Shown here: positions 52,951 to 61,491 of the stretch, in pieces
Position numbering within the stretch: position 1 is the first letter of the stretch
Layout: each line of letters opens with the position of its first letter
NCBI GenBank assembly: GCA_051886215.1
Contig: JBJEXX010000016.1
Coordinates: forward strand, 7,144-71,143
DNA: 64,000 bases
Direction of reading: 5' to 3'
Source of the DNA: JBJEXX01 sp051886215
Lineage (GTDB): Bacteria > Bacillota_I > Bacilli_A > RF39 > UBA660
Translations under genes and position numbers: made by a program
The notes under the pieces: generated by a model
Seen by the model: only the letters and a program-made list of their open reading frames with translations
What the model was told of the DNA's origin: nothing
The model's database searches: none

Positions 52951-53912
52951 TGAGATATTTTATAACAGGATATAAAGGACAATTAGGTTATGACTTAGCA
53001 AGAGAACTTATAAAAAGAAATGAATTGGATATAATTATTTCAGATAGAGGTAATTTAGAAGAAGGAATAAATGATAGGGCTATAGAATTAAAAAACAAGC
53101 ATAATTTATCATTTTATCCTTTAGATATTACTGATAAAGAAGCAGTTGATAAATTAATTACAGAAGTTAAACCAGATGTTATATTACATTGTGCTGCATG
53201 GACTGCTGTTGATATCGCTGAAGATATGTATGATAAAGTTTATGATGTTAATGTTGTAGGTACTGAAAACTTAGTAGAAGCAGCAAGAAACAATGGTTCT
53301 AAAATTGTGTATATTTCAAGTGATTATGTATTTGATGGTACAAAGGATGGAATCTATACAGAAGAAGATGAAGTAAATCCTTTAAGCGTCTATGGAAAAA
53401 CTAAATATTTAGGTGAAGAAATGACACGTAAATATGATAAACATTTCATTGTAAGAATTTCATGGGTATATGGTATTAATGGTAAAAATTTTGTTAAAAC
53501 GATGTTGAATTTATCTGAAACTAAAGATGAGCTAGGTGTAGTATGTGATCAAATTGGATCTCCTACTTATACTCCTGATGTATCTAGATTACTAATCGAT
53601 ATGGTTCAAACTGATAAATATGGAACTTATAATGGTACAAATGAAAACTATTGTAGTTGGGCTGATTTTGCTAGAAAAATATTTGAAATAAATAATTGTA
53701 ATGTTAAAGTAAATGATGTGTTAACAAAGGACTATGTTACAAATGCAACAAGACCATTAAATTCTAAATTATCAAAGGAAAAATTAGTTAAGAACGGATT
53801 TCAATTATTGCCAACTTGGGAAGATGCTTTAAATAGGTATTGTGATGAATTAATTGAAGAAAATCAAGAAGTTGGTAAAATAATTATAAAAAATAGGGAA
53901 GGAATGAAGTAA
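52950..53912 (+). CDS. rmlD: dTDP-4-dehydrorhamnose reductase
   Basis: 320 residues, extended SDR fold. It reduces the 4-keto group to give dTDP-L-rhamnose. GYKGQLGYDLARELIKR is a GxxGxxG nucleotide site, CAAWTAVDIAEDMYDKVYDV and YISSDYVFDG are reductase hallmarks, and the catalytic pair is in the VYGKTKYLGEE segment (YxxxK). RISWVYGINGKNFV follows. It overlaps the rmlC stop by one base. Confidence 0.95.
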   Translation: MRYFITGYKGQLGYDLARELIKRNELDIIISDRGNLEEGINDRAIELKNKHNLSFYPLDITDKEAVDKLITEVKPDVILHCAAWTAVDIAEDMYDKVYDVNVVGTENLVEAARNNGSKIVYISSDYVFDGTKDGIYTEEDEVNPLSVYGKTKYLGEEMTRKYDKHFIVRISWVYGINGKNFVKTMLNLSETKDELGVVCDQIGSPTYTPDVSRLLIDMVQTDKYGTYNGTNENYCSWADFARKIFEINNCNVKVNDVLTKDYVTNATRPLNSKLSKEKLVKNGFQLLPTWEDALNRYCDELIEENQEVGKIIIKNREGMK

Positions 53913-53913
53913 T

Positions 53914-54939
53914 ATGAAATTTTTAGTAACTGGGGGAGCAGGTTTTATAGGGAGTAATTATTTACATTATGTAGTTAATAAATATCCAGAAGATACATTT
54001 GTATGTTTGGATGCATTAACGTATGCAGGTAATTATAATAATATAAAATCTTTAGAAGGTAAACCTAATTACAAATTTGTTAAAATGGATATCCGTGATA
54101 AAGAAGGAATTTTTAAATTGTTTAAAGAAGAAAAATTTGATGTAGTAATTAATTTTGCTGCTGAAAGTCATGTGGATAATTCAATTAAAAATCCTAATAT
54201 TTTCGCAGAAACAAACATTTTAGGCACTATGAATTTATTGAATGCAACAAAAATGATGAGAGACGAAGAAGGTTATGAAATAGTAAGATATCATCAAGTA
54301 TCCACTGATGAAGTTTATGGAGATTTACCACTTGATAGACCAGATTTATTATTTACAGAAAATACTCCTATTCATACATCTAGTCCTTACTCATCAAGTA
54401 AGGCAAGCGCAGATTTATTTGTTTTAGCGTATGCAAGAACATTTAAATTACCTGTAACTATATCTAGATGTTCTAATAATTATGGACCATATCAATTTCC
54501 AGAAAAATTAATTCCAGTTGTTATTTCAAAAGCTTTAAAAGATGAACCAATTCCTGTTTATGGAAAAGGTGAAAATGTTCGTGATTGGATTCATGTGCAT
54601 GATCATAATGTTGGAGTTGATTTAATAGTCAGAAATGGACGTGTTGGAGAAGTTTATAATTTAGGAGGACATTCTGAAAAAACTAACTTAGAAGTAGTAA
54701 AAACTATTTTAAAACAAATGGGGAAACCGGAAAGTTTAATTACATATGTAACTGATAGACCGGGACATGATTTAAGATATGCCATTGATTCTACTAAATC
54801 TGAAAATGAATTAGGCTGGGATAGAACATATACATTTGAAACAGGTATGAAGGAAACTATAGATTGGTATTTAAATAATACTGAATGGATTGATGATATT
54901 AAGTCAGGTGCATACAAAGATAGTTATAAAGAAAATTAA
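53914..54939 (+). CDS. rmlB: dTDP-glucose 4,6-dehydratase
   Basis: 341 residues, NAD-dependent SDR enzyme that forms dTDP-4-keto-6-deoxyglucose, the second step. TGGAGFIGSNYLHYV is the NAD site, FAAESHVDNSI and the HQVSTDEVYGDLP segment are characteristic, and SPYSSSKASADLFVLAYART holds the catalytic YxxxK. The C-terminal RPGHDLRYAIDSTK is typical. Last gene of the operon; a terminator follows. Confidence 0.96.
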   Translation: MKFLVTGGAGFIGSNYLHYVVNKYPEDTFVCLDALTYAGNYNNIKSLEGKPNYKFVKMDIRDKEGIFKLFKEEKFDVVINFAAESHVDNSIKNPNIFAETNILGTMNLLNATKMMRDEEGYEIVRYHQVSTDEVYGDLPLDRPDLLFTENTPIHTSSPYSSSKASADLFVLAYARTFKLPVTISRCSNNYGPYQFPEKLIPVVISKALKDEPIPVYGKGENVRDWIHVHDHNVGVDLIVRNGRVGEVYNLGGHSEKTNLEVVKTILKQMGKPESLITYVTDRPGHDLRYAIDSTKSENELGWDRTYTFETGMKETIDWYLNNTEWIDDIKSGAYKDSYKEN

Positions 54940-54955
54940 TAATAATTAGAAAAGC

Positions 54956-54988
54956 AAACAAATTATAGTTTGTTTTTTGTTTTTTTTG
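54956..54988 (+). terminator. terminator of the dTDP-rhamnose operon
   Basis: Stem 54956-54962 with 54969-54975, 6-base loop, long T-rich run. Confidence 0.75.
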
Positions 54989-55000
54989 TCGAAAAATGTA

Positions 55001-55028
55001 TTGTCAAAAAGTAAAATTATGATATACT
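55001..55028 (+). promoter_or_regulatory. sigma-A-type promoter
   Basis: TTGTCA (55001-55006), 16-base spacer, TATACT (55023-55028) with upstream TG. The start codon is 47 bases further on. Confidence 0.6.
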
Positions 55029-55075
55029 AAATTTAGTAGTTAAAAAACTATAATTATTATATATTAGGAGGGTTT

Positions 55076-56497
55076 ATGGAAAAGAAAAAAACAAATAGCA
55101 AAAAAACTACTTCAAAGATTGATACAAGCAAAAAAGTAGTTGATTCTGTAGAAAAAGATGATAATCTAAAAAAGATTATTGCCGCAATTGTAGTAATTGC
55201 ATTATTATTGATTGCTTTAATTTCATTTAAAGCATGTTCTAAAGAAGAAGAACAACCTAAAAAAGATGAAGAGATAATAGAAAAGGAAGAAGTTGTTGAA
55301 GAAACAACAGAACCAGAAGATACTTCATCTTATATACCAACTGCAGTAGTTAATGTAGTAGAAAATAAAACAACTACATCTGCAGCAGCAGTTGTTTCTC
55401 AACCAGTTGAGAAGAAAAATTTAGTTATTCGTATAAAATTACCAGGAAATTTAGTGGCTGATGGAACTGAAAAAGCTTCAGAAATAGTTTTTGAAGATGA
55501 AGAAGGTAACGAAGTTGAAATAACTGATTATACAGTAGTTTATACTAATGAAGATGGTACTGAATTAGAAGGTGCTCCAACTGAAATTGGAATATATACA
55601 GTAACTGTTACATTTGGAGGTAATGATGAGTATGAAGCAAATACTGCTACAGCAACTTTTGAAATAGTAAAAGCACCAATTGCAGTAAGCGATTATGATT
55701 CATTCGAGCTTGCTTTAGAAGAAGCTGAAGATGGTGATACAATTGTTGTTGACTCAGTAATTGAGGATGATATTACAATTGATAAATCTATTATCCTAAC
55801 AGGTACAGAAGAAAGTTTTATTGCTGGTAAAGTAGTAGTAACTGCAAGTGATGTGGTTATAGATTCAGTAACTATTAAAGATATTAGTACTGGAGTAGAT
55901 ACAGGAAAAGGAAATGGTATAGCATTAGTTAAAGTTGAAACTACAGGTGATTTTACATTTACAAATAATACAATTGAATCTATAACTGGTAAAGCATATA
56001 ATGCATTATTTATTAATGCTGAAGGTATTGTGACAATTGAAAACAACACATTCGGAGATACAGATAATAATATATATAATACAATTGAATTATCTTCTGC
56101 AACTCCATTAAAAGATGGTAGTTCAATAAGTGGAAACTATTTTGCTAACGAAGGAAATAGCCATAATCAAATAAATATTTATAACTTTGAAGATGGTGCA
56201 ACTATTAATCTATCTAATAACACATTTGAATATTCTGCAAATGGCTACCGTATTGCTAATATTGGTGGAAAGACTGTTAATATAGATATGACTAATAATA
56301 CATATAATACTACAGATTCTTATGTTGATTATGCTGGATTAATTTGCTTCCAACCATGGCCAGGTGAAAGTGTTGATTATTCAAATATGACTATTGATAT
56401 GACTGGATTAACAAATAATAGTGGTGAAGAACAAATATATTATTATTATGATGCTACAAGACAAGATGAAATAGTTGAAGCAAATATTATTAGATAA
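55076..56497 (+). CDS. membrane-anchored surface protein with MBG-like and beta-helix domains
   Basis: 473 residues. A Lys/Thr-rich cytoplasmic start (about 1-38), a membrane helix (about 39-57), a Glu-rich linker, an MBG/Ig-like domain at about 120-205 (IRIKLPGNLVADGTEKASEI, ending YEANTATATFEIV), then a right-handed parallel beta-helix (about 210-460). The helix shows repeated NNTIES, ENNTFGD, GNYFAN and SNNTFEY turns as in pectate-lyase-like folds. No catalytic residues can be assigned, so adhesion to carbohydrate is as likely as cleavage. It stands alone between a promoter and a terminator. Confidence 0.7.
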   Translation: MEKKKTNSKKTTSKIDTSKKVVDSVEKDDNLKKIIAAIVVIALLLIALISFKACSKEEEQPKKDEEIIEKEEVVEETTEPEDTSSYIPTAVVNVVENKTTTSAAAVVSQPVEKKNLVIRIKLPGNLVADGTEKASEIVFEDEEGNEVEITDYTVVYTNEDGTELEGAPTEIGIYTVTVTFGGNDEYEANTATATFEIVKAPIAVSDYDSFELALEEAEDGDTIVVDSVIEDDITIDKSIILTGTEESFIAGKVVVTASDVVIDSVTIKDISTGVDTGKGNGIALVKVETTGDFTFTNNTIESITGKAYNALFINAEGIVTIENNTFGDTDNNIYNTIELSSATPLKDGSSISGNYFANEGNSHNQINIYNFEDGATINLSNNTFEYSANGYRIANIGGKTVNIDMTNNTYNTTDSYVDYAGLICFQPWPGESVDYSNMTIDMTGLTNNSGEEQIYYYYDATRQDEIVEANIIR

Positions 56498-56502
56498 TTT
56501 AG

Positions 56503-56524
56503 AAGACTAGAAATAGTCTTTTTT
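56503..56524 (+). terminator. intrinsic terminator
   Basis: A perfect 7-bp stem (56503-56509 with 56514-56520), GAAA loop, T tract. Confidence 0.85.
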
Positions 56525-56533
56525 AATTTGCTA

Positions 56534-56542
56534 TGATATAAT
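56534..56542 (+). promoter_or_regulatory. extended -10 promoter element
   Basis: TGATATAAT (TATAAT 56537-56542), 18 bases before the flavoprotein gene; no clear -35. Confidence 0.5.
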
Positions 56543-56560
56543 CAATAAAGAGGTGATACT

Positions 56561-57781
56561 ATGAGTAAAGTTATAGTTATAGGAGGCGGTGCATCTGGTT
56601 TAGTCTCAGCTATTTATGCATCTAAAAATAATGAAGTAACAATTATAGAAAAAAATGATATATGTGGTAAAAAGATTTTAGTAACAGGTAATGGTAGGTG
56701 TAATTATTATAATGCTTTTCAAGATTTAAAGCATTATAATGAAAGTGCTAGAAATTTTTTAAAAAATGTAATCACAATAGAAAATCAGCAAGAAGTATTA
56801 TCTTTCTTTGAGTCTATAGGAATTATACCTCGTATTAAGAATGGCTATTTTTATCCATATTCTAATCAGGCTTCTAGTATTAGAGAAGCTTTAGTAAAAG
56901 AAGCTAAAAATAGAAATATAAAATTTATTAATAATTTAATTGTTAAAGAAATAAAAAAAGATGATAGTTATTTTCATATTAATCCCGAAGAAGAAAATAT
57001 TATATGTGATAAAGTGATTCTTGCGATGGGTTCTTATGCTGGAGTAAAAGAGAAAGATGAAGTTACAGGTTATGATATTGCTAAATCATTCGGACATAAT
57101 GTAAAAAAAGTTTTACCATCTTTGGTCCAATTAAGGGGACAAGGAAACTATTTTAATAAATGGAATGGAGTAAGAACAGAAGCTAAATTAACTTTATATG
57201 AAGATGATATATTGATTAAAGAAGAACAAGGAGAAATTCAATTAACTGATTATGGTATAAGTGGAATTTGTACTTTTAATTTAAGTGGTATAGTATCGCG
57301 TGGACTTGATTTAAATAAAAAAGAATCTATAGTAATTAATTTTTTACCATTCTTAAATTTTGAAACTAGAAAAGAATATTTAAATTGGTTTGAAAATAGA
57401 AACTCATTAGTTAAAAATAGAACTATAAGTGAATTATTAGAAGGATTATTAAATTATAAATTAGTACAAGTTTTACTAAATAGCGCCCATATAAAAAGTA
57501 ATTTAAAATATGATCAATTATCTAATGAAGAAAAAAACAATTTATTAACTGCACTTATTTCTTTTAAAATAAATATTATTGGAACCAATTCTTATGAAAA
57601 GGCTCAAGTTTGTAGTGGCGGTATTTCTGTTGATGAAGTAAATTATCAAACTTTTGAATCTAAAAAGTGTAAAGATTTATATATAATAGGTGAAATGTTA
57701 GATGTAGATGGTGAGTGTGGAGGATATAATTTATCTTTTGCATGGTTTAGTGGAATAATTTCGGGAAAAAGTTGTAATTAA
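56561..57781 (+). CDS. HI0933/BaiN-type FAD-dependent oxidoreductase
   Basis: 406 residues. It begins VIVIGGGASGLVSAIYAS, the FAD Rossmann motif, followed by EKNDICGKKILVTGNGRCNY, diagnostic of the HI0933-like family. The C-terminus has ICSGGIS-like AQVCSGGISVDEVN and YIIGEMLDVDGECGGYNLSF, closing the FAD site. BaiN in gut clostridia was proposed in bile-acid reduction, but most members have no proven substrate, so I give no symbol. The gene is followed by the Bro-N gene after 27 bases, in which CCTATA and TATAGG can pair over the ribosome site. Confidence 0.88.
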   Translation: MSKVIVIGGGASGLVSAIYASKNNEVTIIEKNDICGKKILVTGNGRCNYYNAFQDLKHYNESARNFLKNVITIENQQEVLSFFESIGIIPRIKNGYFYPYSNQASSIREALVKEAKNRNIKFINNLIVKEIKKDDSYFHINPEEENIICDKVILAMGSYAGVKEKDEVTGYDIAKSFGHNVKKVLPSLVQLRGQGNYFNKWNGVRTEAKLTLYEDDILIKEEQGEIQLTDYGISGICTFNLSGIVSRGLDLNKKESIVINFLPFLNFETRKEYLNWFENRNSLVKNRTISELLEGLLNYKLVQVLLNSAHIKSNLKYDQLSNEEKNNLLTALISFKINIIGTNSYEKAQVCSGGISVDEVNYQTFESKKCKDLYIIGEMLDVDGECGGYNLSFAWFSGIISGKSCN

Positions 57782-57808
57782 TGCCTATATTATTTATAGG
57801 AGGTTACA

Positions 57809-58666
57809 ATGAAACAAGAACAGATATATTTAATAAGTAAACTATTTAACAATGAAACAATTAGAACTATTTGGGATAAAGAAAAAGAAAAATATTATAT
57901 TAGTGTAGTTGATATAGTAGGAATTTTAACTGAAAGTTCTAATCCTAGACATTATTGGAATGTTTTAAAAGGAAGATTGAAAGAAGAAGGAAATAAAACG
58001 GTCACAAATTGTGACCGGTTGAAATTAAAAGCAGCTGATGGTAAATATCGTTTAACAGATGTTGTTGATATTGAAGGAATGTTTAGAATTATTGAGTCTA
58101 TTCCCAGTAAAAATGCAGAACCAGTAAAACAATGGTTGGCACATTTAGGTAAAGAAAGAATAGATGAAACTTTTGATCCATCAATTAGTATAGAACGAGT
58201 TATAGATTTGTATAGATTAAAAGGTTATGATGAAAATTGGATTACAAAAAGAGTTAAAACTATTCAAGATAGAAAAGAATTGACCGATGTTTGGAAAGAA
58301 AATGGAATAAAAGAAAGCTCTGAATACGCAATTCTTACTAACGAAATATATAAAACTTGGTCCGGCATGACTGTTCAAGAATATAAAGAGTTTAAGGGAC
58401 TAAGAAAAGAAAGTTTAAGAGATAATATGGATAATATAGAACTTATATTAACTGACTTATCTGAAGAAGCAACTAAAAGACTTGCTCAAAAACAAAAGCC
58501 TAAAGGAATAGGAGAAAATATAAAAGTTGCGCATATAGGTGGCAATGTAGCCAAAGTGGCAAAAGAAACATTAGAAGATAATTTAGGAGAACAAATTATC
58601 AGTAATACTAATAAATTAAATTATAAATATATTGAAGAAAAACATTTAGAAAATAAAAATAGGTAG
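57809..58666 (+). CDS. Bro-N/phage-antirepressor-like protein
   Basis: 285 residues. The N-terminal Bro-N-type domain (about 15-115) shows NETIRTIWDKEKEKYYISVV, ILTESSNPRHYWNVLKGR and LTDVVDIEGMFRIIESIP, the DNA-binding fold of phage antirepressors. The rest (about 116-285: WLAHLGKERIDE, GYDENWITKRVKTIQDRKEL, EYKEFKGLRKESLRDNMDN) is the common partner domain of bacterial members. No phage genes are nearby, yet it splits two flavoprotein genes. A perfect palindrome (57999-58017) lies in frame at residues TVTNCD. The function in bacteria is unknown. Confidence 0.75.
   Translation: MKQEQIYLISKLFNNETIRTIWDKEKEKYYISVVDIVGILTESSNPRHYWNVLKGRLKEEGNKTVTNCDRLKLKAADGKYRLTDVVDIEGMFRIIESIPSKNAEPVKQWLAHLGKERIDETFDPSISIERVIDLYRLKGYDENWITKRVKTIQDRKELTDVWKENGIKESSEYAILTNEIYKTWSGMTVQEYKEFKGLRKESLRDNMDNIELILTDLSEEATKRLAQKQKPKGIGENIKVAHIGGNVAKVAKETLEDNLGEQIISNTNKLNYKYIEEKHLENKNR
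57999..58017. repeat. in-frame perfect palindrome in the Bro-N gene
   Basis: CGGTCACAA, A, TTGTGACCG: 9-bp perfect arms in a gene otherwise very AT-rich. Confidence 0.9.
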
Positions 58667-58674
58667 TGGTAAAA

Positions 58675-60258
58675 GTGATAAAAATAAGACAAATAAAAAT
58701 ATCTATAATAGATAATATTGATTTAATAGAAAAAGTATCTAAAAAACTTAAAATAAAAAGAGAAGAAATTTCAGATTTAAAAATAGTTAAAAGATCAATT
58801 GATGCTAGAGAAAAACCAAATTTATATTATATTTATGAAGTGGATGTAAAAGTATCTAATGAAGATAAAATATTAAAAAGAAATATAAAGAATGTATCGT
58901 ATACAGAAGAGATACATTATCAAATACCTAATTGTGGTAACAAAGAATTAATGAATCGCCCTATTATAGTAGGAAGTGGTCCGGCAGGTTTGTTTTCAGC
59001 TTTACTTTTAGCAGAAAAAGGTTATAATCCTTTAATTATTGAAAGAGGAGATAAAATAGAAGATAGAGTAAATAAAGTAGAAAATTTCTGGAAAACTAAT
59101 AAATTAGATGAAAACTCTAATGTTCAATTTGGTGAAGGTGGTGCAGGTACTTTTTCTGATGGTAAATTAAATACTTTGGTAAAAGATAAAGAAAAAAGAG
59201 GAGAAAAAGTATTTAAAACTTTTGTTAAGCATGGTGCTGATGAAAGTATCTTATATGATAATAAGCCTCACATAGGGACTAATCTTTTAAGAAAAGTCAT
59301 AACTAATTTAAGAAATGAAATTATTTTTTTAGGAGGGGAATTTAGATATAATTCAATTCTTACTGATATAATATATGAACATAATAAAGTTAAAAGTATT
59401 ATCATTAATGATAAAGAAACAATTGATTGTGATGTGTTAGTTCTAGCTATTGGTCATAGTGCTAGAGATACTTTTGAAATGCTTCATAAAAATAATATTC
59501 AAATGAAGGCAAAACCATTTGCGATTGGAGTTAGAGTTCAGCATAAACAAGATATAATAAGTAAAAATCAATATGGAGACAATTACAAATTATTACCACC
59601 AGCAAGCTATAAATTAACGTATAAATCTAAAAATAATAGAGGAGTTTATTCATTTTGTATGTGCCCAGGAGGATATGTAGTTAATGCCTCAAGCGAAAAT
59701 AATAAATTAGTCATAAATGGTATGAGTAATAACGAAAGAGAAAGTGAGAATGCTAATTCTGCTATTATAGTAACCGTATCTCCAGATGATTTTGGACATC
59801 ATCCTTTAGATGGAATTAAATTTCAAAGAGATTTAGAAACTAAAGCTTTTAAAATAGGAAATGGAAATATTCCTACTCAAACATTAAAAGATTTTTATGA
59901 AAATAAAAAAACTACAAAGTTGGGTAGTATAAAACCAATATTTAAAGGTAATTATACTCTCACTAATTTAAATGAAATATTACCAAGTTATATATGTTCA
60001 TCTTTAAAAGAAGCTTTTCCTTATTTTGAAACAAAAATAAAAGGTTTTTCAGATCCTAATACTATAATATCCGCAATAGAAAGTAGAACTTCATCTCCAA
60101 TAAGAATAGAAAGAGACGAAGAATATCAAACTAACATTAAAGGAATTTATCCAACAGGAGAAGGTAGTGGTTATGCAGGAGGTATTACAACTTCAGCAAT
60201 AGATGGAATAAAAGTTGCGGAACAAATAATTAAAACATATAAAAAAAACTATTTATAA
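58675..60258 (+). CDS. FAD-dependent dehydrogenase-like protein (COG2509 type)
   Basis: 527 residues from the GTG at 58675 (AGGTAGTGG upstream); the GTG at 58666 overlaps the previous stop and is possible. An N-terminal domain (about 1-90) precedes the FAD site RPIIVGSGPAGLFSALLLAE, NVQFGEGGAGTFSDGKLNTL and the C-terminal GIYPTGEGSGYAGGITTSAIDG. These mark the uncharacterised FAD-dependent family typified by long N-terminal extensions. Substrate unknown. The end overlaps the convergent minus-strand gene by ten bases. Confidence 0.85.
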   Translation: MIKIRQIKISIIDNIDLIEKVSKKLKIKREEISDLKIVKRSIDAREKPNLYYIYEVDVKVSNEDKILKRNIKNVSYTEEIHYQIPNCGNKELMNRPIIVGSGPAGLFSALLLAEKGYNPLIIERGDKIEDRVNKVENFWKTNKLDENSNVQFGEGGAGTFSDGKLNTLVKDKEKRGEKVFKTFVKHGADESILYDNKPHIGTNLLRKVITNLRNEIIFLGGEFRYNSILTDIIYEHNKVKSIIINDKETIDCDVLVLAIGHSARDTFEMLHKNNIQMKAKPFAIGVRVQHKQDIISKNQYGDNYKLLPPASYKLTYKSKNNRGVYSFCMCPGGYVVNASSENNKLVINGMSNNERESENANSAIIVTVSPDDFGHHPLDGIKFQRDLETKAFKIGNGNIPTQTLKDFYENKKTTKLGSIKPIFKGNYTLTNLNEILPSYICSSLKEAFPYFETKIKGFSDPNTIISAIESRTSSPIRIERDEEYQTNIKGIYPTGEGSGYAGGITTSAIDGIKVAEQIIKTYKKNYL

Positions 60259-61160
60259 TATAAATTATTATCAAAAGTTTTTATAATGTTAATAATTTTA
60301 TTATTTAGTTTTTTTATTTTGTTAATTGTAAACCATTTTATCTTTTTATTATTAATACTATGTTCTAATTCAAAAACTTGATTAAGATATTCCGTTAATA
60401 AATGATAACTATTATTTATTCCTGTAATATCATTAAACCATTTATCAATATCATTTATATTACCATTAATTCTTAGTGAATTAAGAGTTGATATAAAAGT
60501 TTTATTATTAAGTAAAGTTTTACAAATATATACTTCTAAATAATAAGAATTAGATAAATACTTATTATTAATTTCTCCATTTATAGAATATAAAGTATTT
60601 TGAATAGCAATATTACTTATACTATTGTAATCGATATTTTTAATTATATTAATAATATCTGTTGTTTGATTTGTATTTAAAATTTCTTCTAAAATAGAAT
60701 TGTTATCTTTTTCTATTGGATTTAAATTTAAATCATAATTAATATATGAAAGTCCACATCTAAGTTTTATTATATTATCTTCTATAATTATTTCGTTATT
60801 ATAAGAATTAATTGCGTGATTATATTCATGAATTAAATTATCTAATAAATTAATTAAACTTATATTTTCATAATTATTAATAACAATACGTTTTTTTGTT
60901 ATTATTTTATCATTTTCCTTAACTGGAATACTTTGATAAAAAGCTAAGATTCTTTGATTGGTTTTATTACTTATAAATATTGGAACATTAGAAAAAGTAT
61001 TGATAATTAATCTTTCTTTATCAAATCCATATTTTGTGATAAATGCATAAATAACTATTCCCAATAAATGTGATATATTAGATGGATAATTATATTTAAT
61101 AGAAATTGTATTCGCAATATCATTATATTTATTAATTGTCTCATTTATATTATTATTCAT
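60249..61160 (-). CDS. HExxH-containing protein of unknown family
   Basis: 303 residues, no membrane segment or signal. LLDNLIHEYNHAIN holds an HExxH (H111, E112, H115), with SILEE about 45 residues later (E158 or E159) as a possible third zinc ligand. The rest is very Asn/Ile-rich with no family I recognise. It resembles the 25918 protein only in the motif arrangement. On the minus strand a TGT-TAAAAT element (plus 61167-61172) sits upstream. Metalloprotease activity is only inferred. Confidence 0.6.
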   Translation of the reverse strand: MNNNINETINKYNDIANTISIKYNYPSNISHLLGIVIYAFITKYGFDKERLIINTFSNVPIFISNKTNQRILAFYQSIPVKENDKIITKKRIVINNYENISLINLLDNLIHEYNHAINSYNNEIIIEDNIIKLRCGLSYINYDLNLNPIEKDNNSILEEILNTNQTTDIINIIKNIDYNSISNIAIQNTLYSINGEINNKYLSNSYYLEVYICKTLLNNKTFISTLNSLRINGNINDIDKWFNDITGINNSYHLLTEYLNQVFELEHSINNKKIKWFTINKIKKLNNKIINIIKTFDNNLYYK

Positions 61161-61491
61161 ATCTATATTTTAACACATAAAATATTTTTCTTGCATAACT
61201 TTAATAAAAAAATTAGTATAAATTTATTATTGAGTTATTTTTTATGCGAAGTATAGGATTATATATTGAAAAAGTGAAATAATATTGGGATAAATAAATT
61301 TTTCCAATTGACAGTTAGATTATTAATTATAATATGGGTTATTAGGTGTCTCATTTTTGATATCATTATGATATTAGTTGCATAGATTTTTTTTAAGATA
61401 TAGAAAAATTTATACTAAAAATAAATAAAAAAAGTCTTATAAATTTCACAAAATTTACATTTTATCTTGTTATTATTATATTGGTGATTTC
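61161..61491. other. 331-base intergenic region
   Basis: No coding frame can be supported. It holds the start region of the minus-strand gene, an isolated TTGACA (61308-61313) with a TATAAT (61328-61333) only 14 bases on, an imperfect TGATATCATTATGATATTA inverted repeat at about 61358-61376, and TTTACA (61454-61459) with weak -10 candidates before the acyltransferase gene. No riboswitch is recognised. Confidence 0.4.

Noticed and set aside
61308..61333. Consensus TTGACA with TATAAT as a strong promoter
   Set aside because: The spacer is only 14 bases, and no gene starts within 150 bases downstream.
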